Assembly: GCF_900114055.1 (NCBI RefSeq)
Contig: NZ_FORR01000017.1
Span: forward strand, 1-64,000
Direction: 5' to 3'
DNA from: Thermoflavimicrobium dichotomicum
GTDB taxonomy: Bacteria > Bacillota > Bacilli > Thermoactinomycetales > Thermoactinomycetaceae
DNA: 64,000 nt
Both the position numbers and the translations under genes were made by a program. This document shows, piece by piece, positions 24,739 to 33,118 of the stretch. Position 1 is the stretch's first letter; each line of letters starts with the position of its first letter. Below the pieces are notes generated by a model. It searched no databases and was not told where the DNA came from. It worked only from the letters and a program-made list of their open reading frames with translations.

Positions 24739-25575
24739 ATGTCTGTACTCACCTCAAACGAAGTTCAGGAAGAAATTTTAACAAATGAAGCAATAAAAGT
24801 ACAGAAAGAAGCTTTAACAAGTAAAACAGTCATAGAGGCAAAAAATGTAAATTTGTTTTACGGAAATTTACAGGTTTTAAAATCTATTAATCTAAAAGTT
24901 TATCTAAATGATTTTGTTTGTGTCTTAGGTTCATCGGGTTGTGGAAAATCATCGCTCCTTCAGGTATTGGCCGGATTTCTTAAACCAACATCCGGCGAAA
25001 TAACGATTGGCGGGAAACAGCATAAGAAACCAACCCCTGATGTAGGCGTGGTCTTTCAACATCCAAACTTATTTCCGTGGCTCTCCATTGAAAAAAACAT
25101 TGCGTTTGGGTTAAGAATGCAATCCGTTCCTAAAACTGAACGAAAGAGAGTCGTTTCTCATTATCTTGAAATGGTCGGACTGCAATCCGCTGCGAAGATG
25201 CTGCCGCATCAACTTTCCGGGGGGATGAAACAAAGAGCTTCGATTGCCCGGACATTGGCTACGAATCCAAAGGTTATTTTAATGGATGAACCTTTCAGTG
25301 CACTTGATGCTCTAACCCGTATGTCTATGCAAAGCCATCTCAAAGAAATTTGGAAAAAGACACAAAAATCCATCTTTTTTATTACCCATGACGTGCATGA
25401 AGCTCTTCTGCTGGGAACCCGAATTGTCGTGATGCATCCAAGCCCTGGCAGGATTGTACTTGATATTCCAAACCCGTTAGCAAAAAAAGATGATTTGCCC
25501 CAGCAGGCAGAACAGTCAAAGGAATTTGCTCAATTAAGTAACTACTTACTTTCTGTTATAAGCAATAAAAAATAA
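24739..25575 (+). CDS. ssuB: Sulfonate/taurine-type ABC transporter ATPase
   Basis: A 278-residue cytoplasmic ATPase: Walker A GSSGCGKSS, Q-loop VVFQHPNLFPW, signature LSGGMKQR, Walker B VILMDEP and H-loop ITHDVHEA. It has an extra 25-residue acidic N terminus (SVLTSNEVQEEILTNEAIK) before the fold begins. ATG at 24739 follows AAAGGAGAGG; GTG at 24733 is in frame but overlaps the site. Powers uptake with the two preceding gene products. Confidence 0.92.
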   Translation: MSVLTSNEVQEEILTNEAIKVQKEALTSKTVIEAKNVNLFYGNLQVLKSINLKVYLNDFVCVLGSSGCGKSSLLQVLAGFLKPTSGEITIGGKQHKKPTPDVGVVFQHPNLFPWLSIEKNIAFGLRMQSVPKTERKRVVSHYLEMVGLQSAAKMLPHQLSGGMKQRASIARTLATNPKVILMDEPFSALDALTRMSMQSHLKEIWKKTQKSIFFITHDVHEALLLGTRIVVMHPSPGRIVLDIPNPLAKKDDLPQQAEQSKEFAQLSNYLLSVISNKK

Positions 25576-25627
25576 TAATTAATTTAAAAAGTTTATATAA
25601 TTTGATCATTAGAAAGGAGAATGTAAA

Positions 25628-26563
25628 ATGTCTAAAGGTAATTATGTTGATATTTCCCGTCCATTGGAAATTCCCCGAAATCGTTATACAGGTACCCGGA
25701 TTCTTCGCCGTCTTCCCGAAGGAGTTGAAGAGAAACCATACAGATTGTTTCAAGTAAAGCCATTAAGTCCTCTGATTGGGGCAGAAATTATCGGAGTAGA
25801 TTTACGAAATCCCCTTACTGCGGAAGTAAAGGATGAGCTGCACCGCGCATTGCTGGAGTGGAAGGTAATTTTCTTCCGAAACCAGCAAATTACAAGCGAA
25901 CAACATATTGCCTTTGGCCGTAATTGGGGGGAACTGGAAGTCCATCCTTTCCTTCCGGAAGGCGATTCCTCTGAGATCGTCCGGTTTACGAAAGACAAAA
26001 CAGCTACAAGTTATGAAAATATTTGGCATAATGATACAACATTCCGGCAAACTCCGGCCCGTTTCTCCATCCTTAGGGTGATTAAAACTCCTCCATTTGG
26101 AGGCGATACATTATGGGCTGATACGGCAGCTGCCTATGACAATTTACCTGATGAAATCAAAGAGCGGATTGATGGTTTGACAGCCATTCATGATTTTACC
26201 CATGTGTTTGGCCATCAACTGAACGAAGAGGAGTTAGCCTATTGGCAAGCAGAATTCCCAATCGCAGAGCACCCTGTGGTGATTAAACACCCGGATACCG
26301 GGAGAAAGACTCTATTTGTAAACCAAGACTTTACCGTAAAAATTGTCGGACTTGATGAAGAGGAAAGTGAGGAACTGCTCCAGTTTCTGTTCCAGCAGAT
26401 TCACATTCCGGAATACCAAGTAAGATTTAAATGGGAAGACAACTCCATTGCATTTTGGGATAATTTTGCCACTCAACATTATGCAGTCGCAGACTATTAT
26501 CCAAACGTTAGAATAGGGGAACGTGTTGCCATCATTGGTGAACGGCCGGTCGGTGTCAAATAA
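25628..26563 (+). CDS. tauD: TauD/TfdA-family 2-oxoglutarate-dependent dioxygenase
   Basis: A 311-residue cytosolic iron(II) enzyme that oxidises taurine, alkyl sulfates or sulfonates, releasing sulfite or sulfate. The iron ligands H and D lie in IWHNDTTF (about 134-136) and the distal H in NFATQHYAVADY (about 283), with the 2-oxoglutarate-binding arginine in NVRIGERV. The N terminus (about 45 residues) is longer than in E. coli TauD, more like alkylsulfatase relatives. It completes the operon: import then oxidative desulfonation, as used under sulfate limitation. Confidence 0.9.
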   Translation: MSKGNYVDISRPLEIPRNRYTGTRILRRLPEGVEEKPYRLFQVKPLSPLIGAEIIGVDLRNPLTAEVKDELHRALLEWKVIFFRNQQITSEQHIAFGRNWGELEVHPFLPEGDSSEIVRFTKDKTATSYENIWHNDTTFRQTPARFSILRVIKTPPFGGDTLWADTAAAYDNLPDEIKERIDGLTAIHDFTHVFGHQLNEEELAYWQAEFPIAEHPVVIKHPDTGRKTLFVNQDFTVKIVGLDEEESEELLQFLFQQIHIPEYQVRFKWEDNSIAFWDNFATQHYAVADYYPNVRIGERVAIIGERPVGVK

Positions 26564-26605
26564 AACTTTGTGGAATTGTTGGCGTAGTCATATTCATTCT
26601 GTAAT

Positions 26606-26634
26606 GGGCAGCTAATGGCTGCTCATTTCGTTTG
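26606..26634 (+). terminator. Possible terminator after tauD
   Basis: GGGCAGC (26606-26612) pairs with GCTGCTC (26618-26624), with one G-T pair, followed by ATTTCGTTT. The T run is poor. Confidence 0.45.
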
Positions 26635-26718
26635 GGAAAACCATCCTCAGGATTTTCTATAAATGTCAGTTTTCTTTAAAATGACGAATAAAATAAATAA
26701 TTGTGGTGAGTAAATATA

Positions 26719-27031
26719 ATGAACTGGCTTTATCTCTTTCTAGCTATCTTTTTCGAAATTATGGGTACTACCTCTGTAAAATTATCGAATGGTTTTACTA
26801 AAATAGTTCCCTCAATTTTAATGTTTGTATTTTTATGGATTAAGTTTAAGTTTTTTATCCTTTGCCTTAAAAAAAATTGATGTAGGCGTGGCCTATGCTG
26901 TTTGGTCGGGAGTAGGCATCACCATCGTTGTCTTAATTGGTATCTTCTTTTTCCAGGAATCCATCTCCGTTATAAAAGTAATATCCATCATATTGATTAT
27001 CATAGGAATCTGCGGACTGAACTTAAGCTAA
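26719..27031 (+). pseudogene. Frameshifted small multidrug resistance (SMR/EmrE-like) transporter
   Basis: The first frame from ATG 26719 reads NWLYLFLAIFFEIMGTTSVK and LSNGFTKIVPS, then is lost. The second frame continues YGLSLSFLSFALKKIDVGVAYAVWSG and so on to LNLS-stop at 27031. Joined, they give a complete four-helix SMR protein of about 104 residues including the catalytic glutamate (E14). The break is one extra T in GTATTTTTATGG near 26830-26835. Either a real mutation in a homopolymer or a sequencing slip; the rest of the gene is intact. Confidence 0.85.
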
Positions 27032-27192
27032 ACTTTTATGCCGTCATCCTACAAGCTGTGGAATCTTTACAGATTCTGATATCTGCTTCTGGAACTAGCC
27101 ACATTCCCGAAACCTTGAATCCGTGTATCTTCTTTTCCCGACATCATTTTTCACTGTATAAGTGTTAACGGAAAGTATCCGAGCTACATCTC

Positions 27193-27240
27193 GATCAAGA
27201 AGTCGTTCAACTGGAAAAAAACTAGGTTTGAGGGCAGCCT
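27193..27240 (-). repeat. Half copy of the palindromic element, reverse orientation
   Basis: On the minus strand: CCCTCAAACCTAGTTTTTTT then CCAGTTGAACGACTTCTTG, the left half of the full elements with the CCTCAAAC variant end. Bases at 27167-27180 (TTAACGGAAAGTATCC) resemble the element's other end. Confidence 0.65.
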
Positions 27241-27242
27241 GA

Positions 27243-27281
27243 AACACCTGATTCATTACGAGAATCAGGTGTTTTTTTTCT
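27243..27281 (+). terminator. Rho-independent terminator
   Basis: AACACCTGATTC (27243-27254) pairs exactly with GAATCAGGTGTT (27262-27273), then seven T. It follows the SMR pseudogene and the half repeat. The rest of the 400-base gap before the nuclease gene is AT-rich with no other feature seen. Confidence 0.88.
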
Positions 27282-27428
27282 GGCTTGTTAGGGGTGAATG
27301 TCTAGTTATCGTGTTTAATTCTTTATAATTGACATATATACTAGATTGTTAATATATAAATGTATTGAAAAAGTTGGTTTAATCCCTATTTTTCGTGATA
27401 TATAAATAACAGGAGAGGATGAACATCT

Positions 27429-28004
27429 ATGTTATGGAGAATGGTTCAGTTTTTTAAGTGGTTCCAATGGAAACAGGATCCTGTGAGAAAAAGGGGTCTC
27501 GTGAAAGTAAAAGTGCTGCACGTATATGATGGAGATACCATTCGTGTTCAGTTACCGAATGGGAAAGAAGAAAGGGTTCGCTTTTTATTAATCGATACTC
27601 CGGAACTCCATCATCCTGAAAAAGGGATGCAACCGTATGGGGAAGAAGCAAAGTTGTATACCAAATATAAAATTTATAAAAGCCGAGTGGTTGAATTGGG
27701 TTTTGATCAGGAAGAGCGTGATCGCTATGGAAGATTGTTAGCCTATGTCTATTGTGACCGAAAACTGTTGCAAGAGGAACTTGTCCGAAAAGGGTTTGCC
27801 AGAGTTTGTTATACAAGAAATCGAAATGAGGCAATCGTAAATCGGGTGAGAGCAGCACAAAAAGAAGCAAAAGAAAATAAAAGAGGGATATGGGCTTGTA
27901 AAGGATATGTAAGTAGAAACGGATATCATCCAGAAGCGATGGGGTTATTTCAACGATTTTTACATATGTTTAGAGGAAAACTATTAAAATTGGTACTGGA
28001 TTAA
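27429..28004 (+). CDS. Thermonuclease-family (SNase-like) nuclease
   Basis: A 191-residue protein with the staphylococcal nuclease fold. Calcium-binding D34 and D36 (VYDGDTIRV), catalytic R51 and E59 (VRFLLIDTPE) and R102 (RDRYGRLLAYVY) are all present. The N terminus is short and not a clear signal peptide (WRMVQFFKWFQWK), so export is uncertain. The last 30 residues (GYHPEAMGLFQRFLHMFRGK) extend past the fold. Cuts single- and double-stranded nucleic acid. Transcribed alone. Confidence 0.88.
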   Translation: MLWRMVQFFKWFQWKQDPVRKRGLVKVKVLHVYDGDTIRVQLPNGKEERVRFLLIDTPELHHPEKGMQPYGEEAKLYTKYKIYKSRVVELGFDQEERDRYGRLLAYVYCDRKLLQEELVRKGFARVCYTRNRNEAIVNRVRAAQKEAKENKRGIWACKGYVSRNGYHPEAMGLFQRFLHMFRGKLLKLVLD

Positions 28005-28031
28005 TATACATAGATGGGTAGCCAAAAGACT

Positions 28032-28073
28032 TGATTATTAATGAAAGATGTTTAATAATCAGGGTTTCCTTTT
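28032..28073 (+). terminator. Rho-independent terminator of the nuclease gene
   Basis: TGATTATTAA (28032-28041) pairs with TTAATAATCA (28052-28061), followed by GGGTTTCCTTTTT. A second hairpin, GTCGGTG/CACCGAC (28075-28100) with TTTT, comes straight after. Confidence 0.75.
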
Positions 28074-28193
28074 TGTCGGTGTCCAATGGCAGGCACCGAC
28101 TTTTCATTTGAAGTAATACGGAAGGATGGGTTCAAAATAAATACATAATCCAAACCATAATCGTTCAAACTATCCCAAAAATCTCGAGGTTGA

Positions 28194-29138
28194 ATGATGG
28201 TGTGGAACCCTGTAGTACCTTTTGAGCCTGTTCGTATGAATCAATCTCCAGCCGGAGAGAATTGGATTGCCCAGGTGAAGTGGGATGGTGTAAGAGTCTT
28301 GACCTATTGTCTGGATCACGAAGTGAAGCTGTTTAATCGGAAAAAAAATGAAAGAACCTTACAGTATCCCGAGCTGCTAAACATATCGAGCTACTGCAAG
28401 GCATCCTCTGTTATTTTGGACGGAGAAGTTATTGCACTTGTAGATGGAAAGCCTTCTTTTCATGAAGTCATGAAAAGGGATGCACTGAGAACAGCTAGCA
28501 AAATAGAAAAAGCGAAAAAGCAGATCCCCATCACTTACATGATCTTTGACATTCTCTATCATAATGGTCAGTGGGTAACCGAATGGCCATTGATGGAAAG
28601 ACAGGCACTTTTGCAAGAGATTATTACACCACAAGATTACGTCCAAACGGTTCCCAGTTTTTCGGATGGGAAAGCTTTATTTGAAGTCATGAAAGCCTAT
28701 GATATGGAAGGAATTGTCTACAAGGATCGAACCAGCACCTATGTAATTGGCGGAAAAGATCGACGTTGGATCAAGAAAAAAGTGGATCACGATCTTTATG
28801 CTGTGGTCGGAGGAGTAACCATGCGGCAAGGCATCGTGAATGCCCTGTTGCTGGGGGTGTACGATCAGGAAGGGAAGTTGCACTATATTGGGCATGCAGG
28901 CACAGGCAAACTGACAAAAAAGGAATGGTATGCCTTTACCCAAGGAATCCAACCTCTCATTAGAGAACAATCTCCTTTTGTTAATGACTCTCCCAGGATG
29001 AAAGGAGCGATCTGGTTGGAACCCCAATTGGTCGTGAAAGTGAAGTTTGCTGAATGGCTACCCGGAAAAACGCTTCGACAACCAAGCATTCAAGCGTTTG
29101 TAGAGGTAAAGCCCATGGATTGTACTTTTGATCAGTGA
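28194..29138 (+). CDS. ligD: ATP-dependent DNA ligase, LigD ligase domain
   Basis: A 314-residue stand-alone ligase. The adenylated lysine is K29 in VKWDGVR; further nucleotidyltransferase motifs are FNRKKNERT, LDGEVIAL, MIFDILYHNG, EGIVYKD and WIKKKVD. The OB-fold part ends in QPSIQAFVEVKP. In most Firmicutes this domain is fused to a polymerase in one LigD used with Ku for non-homologous end joining in spores; here the polymerase is a separate gene 500 bases downstream. Ku is not in the window. ATG at 28194 with GAGGTTG. Confidence 0.9.
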   Translation: MMVWNPVVPFEPVRMNQSPAGENWIAQVKWDGVRVLTYCLDHEVKLFNRKKNERTLQYPELLNISSYCKASSVILDGEVIALVDGKPSFHEVMKRDALRTASKIEKAKKQIPITYMIFDILYHNGQWVTEWPLMERQALLQEIITPQDYVQTVPSFSDGKALFEVMKAYDMEGIVYKDRTSTYVIGGKDRRWIKKKVDHDLYAVVGGVTMRQGIVNALLLGVYDQEGKLHYIGHAGTGKLTKKEWYAFTQGIQPLIREQSPFVNDSPRMKGAIWLEPQLVVKVKFAEWLPGKTLRQPSIQAFVEVKPMDCTFDQ

Positions 29139-29156
29139 TCCGGATGGTAAAGACGA

Positions 29157-29180
29157 AGACACCCCGAATACCGGGGTGCT
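29157..29180 (+). other. Upstream twin of the ligase terminator stem-loop
   Basis: AGACACCCCGAATACCGGGGTGCT is the same as 29302-29325 apart from one loop base and the last base. The left copy runs straight into the palindromic element and lacks a T run. Same arrangement as at 8052-8219. Confidence 0.75.
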
Positions 29181-29185
29181 GAGAC

Positions 29186-29296
29186 TGTTGACAAACCCGG
29201 TTTTCCTTTTCCAGTTGAACGACTTCTTGCTCGTATTTAAGCAACGGGAGTGAAACGGAAAAGGAAAACCGGCATATAACGGAAACTTTGTCAAAA
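29186..29296. repeat. TGTTGACAAA palindromic element, copy after ligD
   Basis: A full element: TGTTGACAAA (29186-29195), CCGGTTTTCCTTTTCCAGTT, the loop with TTGCT/AGCAA, AACGGAAAAGGAAAACCGG, then TTTGTCAAA. Almost identical to the copy at 46515-46625. Confidence 0.88.
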
Positions 29297-29301
29297 AGCT
29301 G

Positions 29302-29342
29302 AGACACCCCGAATACAGGGGTGCCTCTTTTTTGGTTTTTTT
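29302..29342 (+). terminator. Rho-independent terminator of the ligase gene
   Basis: CACCCCGAATACAGGGGTG forms a hairpin (29305-29323) followed by CCTCTTTTTTGGTTTTTTT. It lies beyond the palindromic element and directly at the 3' end of the convergent small gene. Confidence 0.85.
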
Positions 29343-29526
29343 ACCAGAAAAATCGGTGTGGAAAGAAAAACGGGAATGGGCGGAAAAAGAAGAAAGGAGC
29401 CGGAAAGAAAAAGAAGGGGGGAAAAATATTAACATCCGCTGAAGGGAATTCACTTTGGGCATCATATTGGGAGAGATCGAAATTGTAAGGGGCATATAAA
29501 TTTGTTTTGTATATGTTTTTATCCAT
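29341..29526 (-). CDS. Small Phe/Pro-rich protein, possibly spore-associated
   Basis: A 61-residue protein: a polar N-terminal half (MDKNIYKTNLYAPYNFDLSQ) and a C-terminal half made almost only of Phe and Pro. ATG at 29526 follows GAGGTGAAGG, which supports real translation. No family recognised; the composition recalls small spore coat or envelope proteins, which is inference. It lies between the two LigD genes on the opposite strand. Confidence 0.6.
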   Translation of the reverse strand: MDKNIYKTNLYAPYNFDLSQYDAQSEFPSADVNIFPPFFFFPAPFFFFRPFPFFFPHRFFW

Positions 29527-29632
29527 TAGACCTTCACCTCGTTTGCTGTTCTATGTAGTCAATTTATGTATGAATGAATGATTTGGTTATTTGTCTATTC
29601 TTAAATTAGACTTGTTCATGGGAGGACATAGT

Positions 29633-30541
29633 ATGCCATCGCCATTTCGCATGGTATCGATTGAAGGATATGAGCTGAAAATTACCAATCCGGATAAATG
29701 GCTGTTTCCGGAACAACGGATCAGTAAGTGGGATTATATATTGGAGTGTATTCGACTGGCCCCTTTTCTCCTGCCTTATTGCCGTGATCGCTATCTTACA
29801 ACGATTCGCTTTCCAGATGGAGTAGGGAAAGCATTTTTTTACCAAAAAAATGTGCCGGTCCATCGTCCAGACTGGGTAGAAACGGTTTCAGATGGGGAAG
29901 TCGAGTATATTTTGCTCAATAATCTTCCGACGCTCGTTTGGTTAGCCAATTTGGCTTGCCTGGAGTTTCATGTTTCGTTTAATTTGTATACACAGCCTGA
30001 TCATCCCAATGAGCTGGTATTTGACCTAGACCCCAGTATCCCGGAATTTTCCCAGGTTGTCGAAGTGGCATCTTGTACACGAGAAGTGCTTCAACAGATG
30101 GGACTTGACGGGGTTGTCAAAACCTCAGGGGCAAGTGGGTTGCAAATTTATGTCCCCATTGAACCGATTTATTCCTATGAGGAGACAAGAAAGGTTAGTC
30201 AATTTATCGCACGATACTTGGCAGAACGCTATCCCCGCTTGATTACCATCGAGCGAAAAGTACAGGCTCGTGGAGACAAGGTATATTTTGACTATCTCCA
30301 ACATTGGCGCAAAAAAACCTTGATCGCCCCTTATTCCCCACGAGCCGTAAAAGAAGCGACGATTTCTGCCCCGGTCAAATGGGAAGAGTTAACGGAAGGG
30401 CTATCACCCAAGCAATTTCATTTGCCCACGATTCATGAGCGTTTGGAACAAGAGGGAGATTTATTTCGCCCGTTGCTTGTGGGACCACGTTATTCATTGG
30501 ATGAAATTTTGCAGTTTGTAGAAAAACACTTGTCAGATTGA
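29633..30541 (+). CDS. LigD-type DNA polymerase/primase (PolDom)
   Basis: A 302-residue archaeo-eukaryotic primase-like polymerase. Visible motifs: KITNPDKWLFPE at the start, GKAFFYQKNVP, catalytic aspartates in LVFDLDPS, KTSGASGLQIYVPI (the SGxxGxH-like motif with Gln in place of His) and YFDYLQ. It adds ribo- or deoxynucleotides at broken ends in the Ku-LigD pathway. ATG at 29633 follows GGGAGGA. With the separate ligase it makes a split LigD lacking the phosphoesterase domain. Confidence 0.9.
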   Translation: MPSPFRMVSIEGYELKITNPDKWLFPEQRISKWDYILECIRLAPFLLPYCRDRYLTTIRFPDGVGKAFFYQKNVPVHRPDWVETVSDGEVEYILLNNLPTLVWLANLACLEFHVSFNLYTQPDHPNELVFDLDPSIPEFSQVVEVASCTREVLQQMGLDGVVKTSGASGLQIYVPIEPIYSYEETRKVSQFIARYLAERYPRLITIERKVQARGDKVYFDYLQHWRKKTLIAPYSPRAVKEATISAPVKWEELTEGLSPKQFHLPTIHERLEQEGDLFRPLLVGPRYSLDEILQFVEKHLSD

Positions 30542-30593
30542 TGTGTTTTGCGTTATGTTAATCGCATCAGGGGACAAGAAAAGAGGGAGTTTG

Positions 30594-31889
30594 ATGAAAC
30601 AGATCTTCATTCATGCAACGATCATTACAATGGTAGAAGGACAACAGCCATTTTCAGGAGCATTGGGGATTGAAAATGACCGAATTACATATGTGGGCCC
30701 AGTACCAACTGCAAAAGAACTGGATGCTTATGATCAGGTAATCGATTGTCAGGGTAAAGCCATTTTACCCGGATTTGTCAACACGCATGGTCATGCGGCA
30801 ATGTCGCTTTTACGCGGGTATGCAGACGATTTGCCTCTTAAAAAATGGTTGGAAGAAAAAATTTGGCCACTGGAAGCGAAGTTTACCAGCGAACAGGTAC
30901 GAGCAGGGACAGCTTTGTCCGTTTTGGAAATGATCCAATCAGGTACCACTTGTTTTTTGGATATGTATGATCATATGGATCAAGTGGGACAGGTGGTTAC
31001 AGAAGCAGGAATCCGTGCCCGTCTGTGTCGGGGTGCCATTGGATTTGGCAGCGAAGAATTAAGGCAAAGCAAGCTGAATGAGGCAGCCCAATTTGCGAAA
31101 GATTGGCATGGTGCAGCTGATGGCCGCATAACCACGATGATGGCTCCGCATTCACCATATACGTGCTCACCTGAATATATTCGACAATTTATCGAAAAGG
31201 CAGCGGAACTAGGGTTGCCGATACATACGCATATGTCAGAAACGGCGGCAGAAGTACAGCAAAATGTGGATGAATATGGTGTTCGTCCTGTTGAACATCT
31301 ACGTCGCCTGGGCTTTTTTGACTTGCCATCGCTGGTGGCTCACGCAGTCCATTTGACGGATGAAGAAATTGATATATTGGCAGAATATGATGTGAAAGTA
31401 GCCCATAACCCGGGAAGCAATTTGAAATTGGGAAGTGGAATTGCACCGATCCCGAAAATGTTGAAAAAAGGATTGCGTCCGGCTCTGGCTACAGATGGTG
31501 CAGCAAGTAATAACAATTTGGATATGTTGGAGGAAATTCAATTAGCGGCACTCATTCATAAAGGAGTGAACCAGGATCCGGAAGCAGTTCCAGCCTATGT
31601 AGCCTTGAGCATGGGAACCCTGTATGGTGCGGAAGCACTCTTCTTGGACAAAGAGATCGGTTCTTTGGAAGTTGGAAAAAAGGCAGATTTTATTACGATT
31701 GATTTAAGTGGGGCACATATGTGTCCGCTTCATGATGTCGTGTCACACCTGGTTTATTCTGCGTCTCGTGGTGATATCCAGGATGTTTATGTTGATGGAA
31801 AAGCGATCATGCGTAATCGTGAGTGTCTCACTTTAGATGAAGAAAAAATCCGTTATGATGCCATCAAAGCATTTGAAGCCATTCAATAA
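30594..31889 (+). CDS. mtaD: 5-methylthioadenosine/S-adenosylhomocysteine deaminase
   Basis: A 431-residue amidohydrolase that deaminates SAH or MTA to the inosyl forms. Zinc ligands are in VNTHGHAAMSLLRG, HTHMSETAAE, LVAHAVHLTDEEID and ATDGAASNNN. MKQIFIHATIITM opens the typical small beta domain, and ADFITIDLSG closes it. ATG at 30594 follows AGAGGGAG; an in-frame start at 30543 lacks a site. It begins 52 bases after the polymerase gene and may be co-transcribed. A hairpin AGCCTGCCC/GGGCAGGCT follows (31902-31922) without a T run. Confidence 0.9.
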   Translation: MKQIFIHATIITMVEGQQPFSGALGIENDRITYVGPVPTAKELDAYDQVIDCQGKAILPGFVNTHGHAAMSLLRGYADDLPLKKWLEEKIWPLEAKFTSEQVRAGTALSVLEMIQSGTTCFLDMYDHMDQVGQVVTEAGIRARLCRGAIGFGSEELRQSKLNEAAQFAKDWHGAADGRITTMMAPHSPYTCSPEYIRQFIEKAAELGLPIHTHMSETAAEVQQNVDEYGVRPVEHLRRLGFFDLPSLVAHAVHLTDEEIDILAEYDVKVAHNPGSNLKLGSGIAPIPKMLKKGLRPALATDGAASNNNLDMLEEIQLAALIHKGVNQDPEAVPAYVALSMGTLYGAEALFLDKEIGSLEVGKKADFITIDLSGAHMCPLHDVVSHLVYSASRGDIQDVYVDGKAIMRNRECLTLDEEKIRYDAIKAFEAIQ

Positions 31890-31978
31890 GGAGAATAAAT
31901 AGCCTGCCCACATGGGCAGGCTGGAAATCATTGGCGGGAAGGTATAGGCAGGAGTTTTATAGTTAAAATATTACTAAA

Positions 31979-32164
31979 CTAAACTTTAATATCGATTCCA
32001 ACATGGAATCGAATCGGTAGCTCTTCCTCCATTGGAAACCATTGGCGATATCGAGCAGAAGGAGAGACCCAGGATTCGGTGTGGATTAAGGGCTCGACTC
32101 GCTGTAATTCTTCAGCAGAAAAATGTGTTTGAAGCAGTTCCTGAATCCAGTGGGGAGAAGACAA
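31979..32164 (-). CDS. Small hypothetical protein
   Basis: A 61-residue acidic protein (SSPHWIQELLQTHFSAEELQ, then ESWVSPSARYRQWFPMEEELPIRFHVGIDIKV). TTG start at 32164 is preceded by GGGAGGTG at eight bases, which argues for translation. No family recognised; no membrane segment. It sits alone between mtaD and the lipoprotein gene on the opposite strand. Confidence 0.5.
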   Translation of the reverse strand: MSSPHWIQELLQTHFSAEELQRVEPLIHTESWVSPSARYRQWFPMEEELPIRFHVGIDIKV

Positions 32165-32325
32165 AACCCATTCACCTCCCTTGTAACGGTATTTTTAGTA
32201 TCACCGAAACACCTAGGGATATGTTTAGTACATTTTTCACTTCAGCCCAATATGGGCTTTTTTATTTTGTAAGTAATAAATTCTGCATTTTTTTCGTAAA
32301 ATTAAGACAAAAAGGAGGGGAAGAC

Positions 32326-32928
32326 GTGTTGATTCGAGTGCTTTGTTTCCTTTGTTTGATTGTCTTGATTGGATGTGAAATGCCACCGAAGAAAGAACCA
32401 AATCAGATACAATCGAGTCAAGTACTGAAACAAATCGTGGAGAAAAAAATCCGACAGTTACAGTATCCCTTTTTCATACAAGCAAAACAGGAACAGTTTA
32501 AAGGTCAAGTCAATGGTGATGATTGGTTTGTTGAAAAGGATAAGAAAATTCGATTGGAAAAAAAGGGAGAACAGATTCAATTTCGAAAAGATGGAGATAA
32601 GGAAGTATTTATGGTTCATCAGATCGGCTTGATTTCTCCAAAGGATCATTTGCAATTGCTAAATGAAGCCGGAAAGCCGAAAAAAGAAAAAAGAAATATT
32701 TCCTGGGAAAGGAAACGTGCAGAACAACTCGATATCCATATTGATAAACAGAAACTTTCAGAAAGAATAAAAAAGAGCTTTTTATCTGATCAGCCATTGG
32801 TATTATCAGATCAAGTCGATGTGATATATCAATTGATATACTTGCCTGATACTTATGAGCTCAAGAAAATGACGATTTTGATCCAAGCGCAAAAGCACTT
32901 GTTACAAGAAGTTCGTTACACTTTTTAG
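32326..32928 (+). CDS. Hypothetical lipoprotein
   Basis: A 200-residue protein starting at GTG 32326 after AAAGGAGGGG. The signal peptide ends in the lipobox LIGC (C17). The mature part is very rich in Lys, Gln and Glu, with predicted beta strands (GQVNGDDWFVEKDKKIRLEK) like a small LolA/YdhK-type sheet, and ends LLQEVRYTF. Function unknown. It is followed by a terminator and then by the FtsH-like pair. Confidence 0.75.
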   Translation: MLIRVLCFLCLIVLIGCEMPPKKEPNQIQSSQVLKQIVEKKIRQLQYPFFIQAKQEQFKGQVNGDDWFVEKDKKIRLEKKGEQIQFRKDGDKEVFMVHQIGLISPKDHLQLLNEAGKPKKEKRNISWERKRAEQLDIHIDKQKLSERIKKSFLSDQPLVLSDQVDVIYQLIYLPDTYELKKMTILIQAQKHLLQEVRYTF

Positions 32929-32961
32929 TCTTGCTTTTGCAAAGAGACTTTATCCAGGTCT

Positions 32962-32992
32962 GAATCGGTATTTACTCCCGATTCTTTTTTTT
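32962..32992 (+). terminator. Rho-independent terminator of the lipoprotein gene
   Basis: GAATCGG (32962-32968) pairs with CCGATTC (32978-32984), then eight T. Confidence 0.85.
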
Positions 32993-33118
32993 GTGGCTAC
33001 GATTGGAAAGACATCATTGCAGGCTTCTTTTCCAAGTTTCCCCTACACATTCGATATATCTACTGTGATATACTGTCTATGCATAAAAATTTATATCAGA
33101 GAAAGGAGGCGTGGCAGG

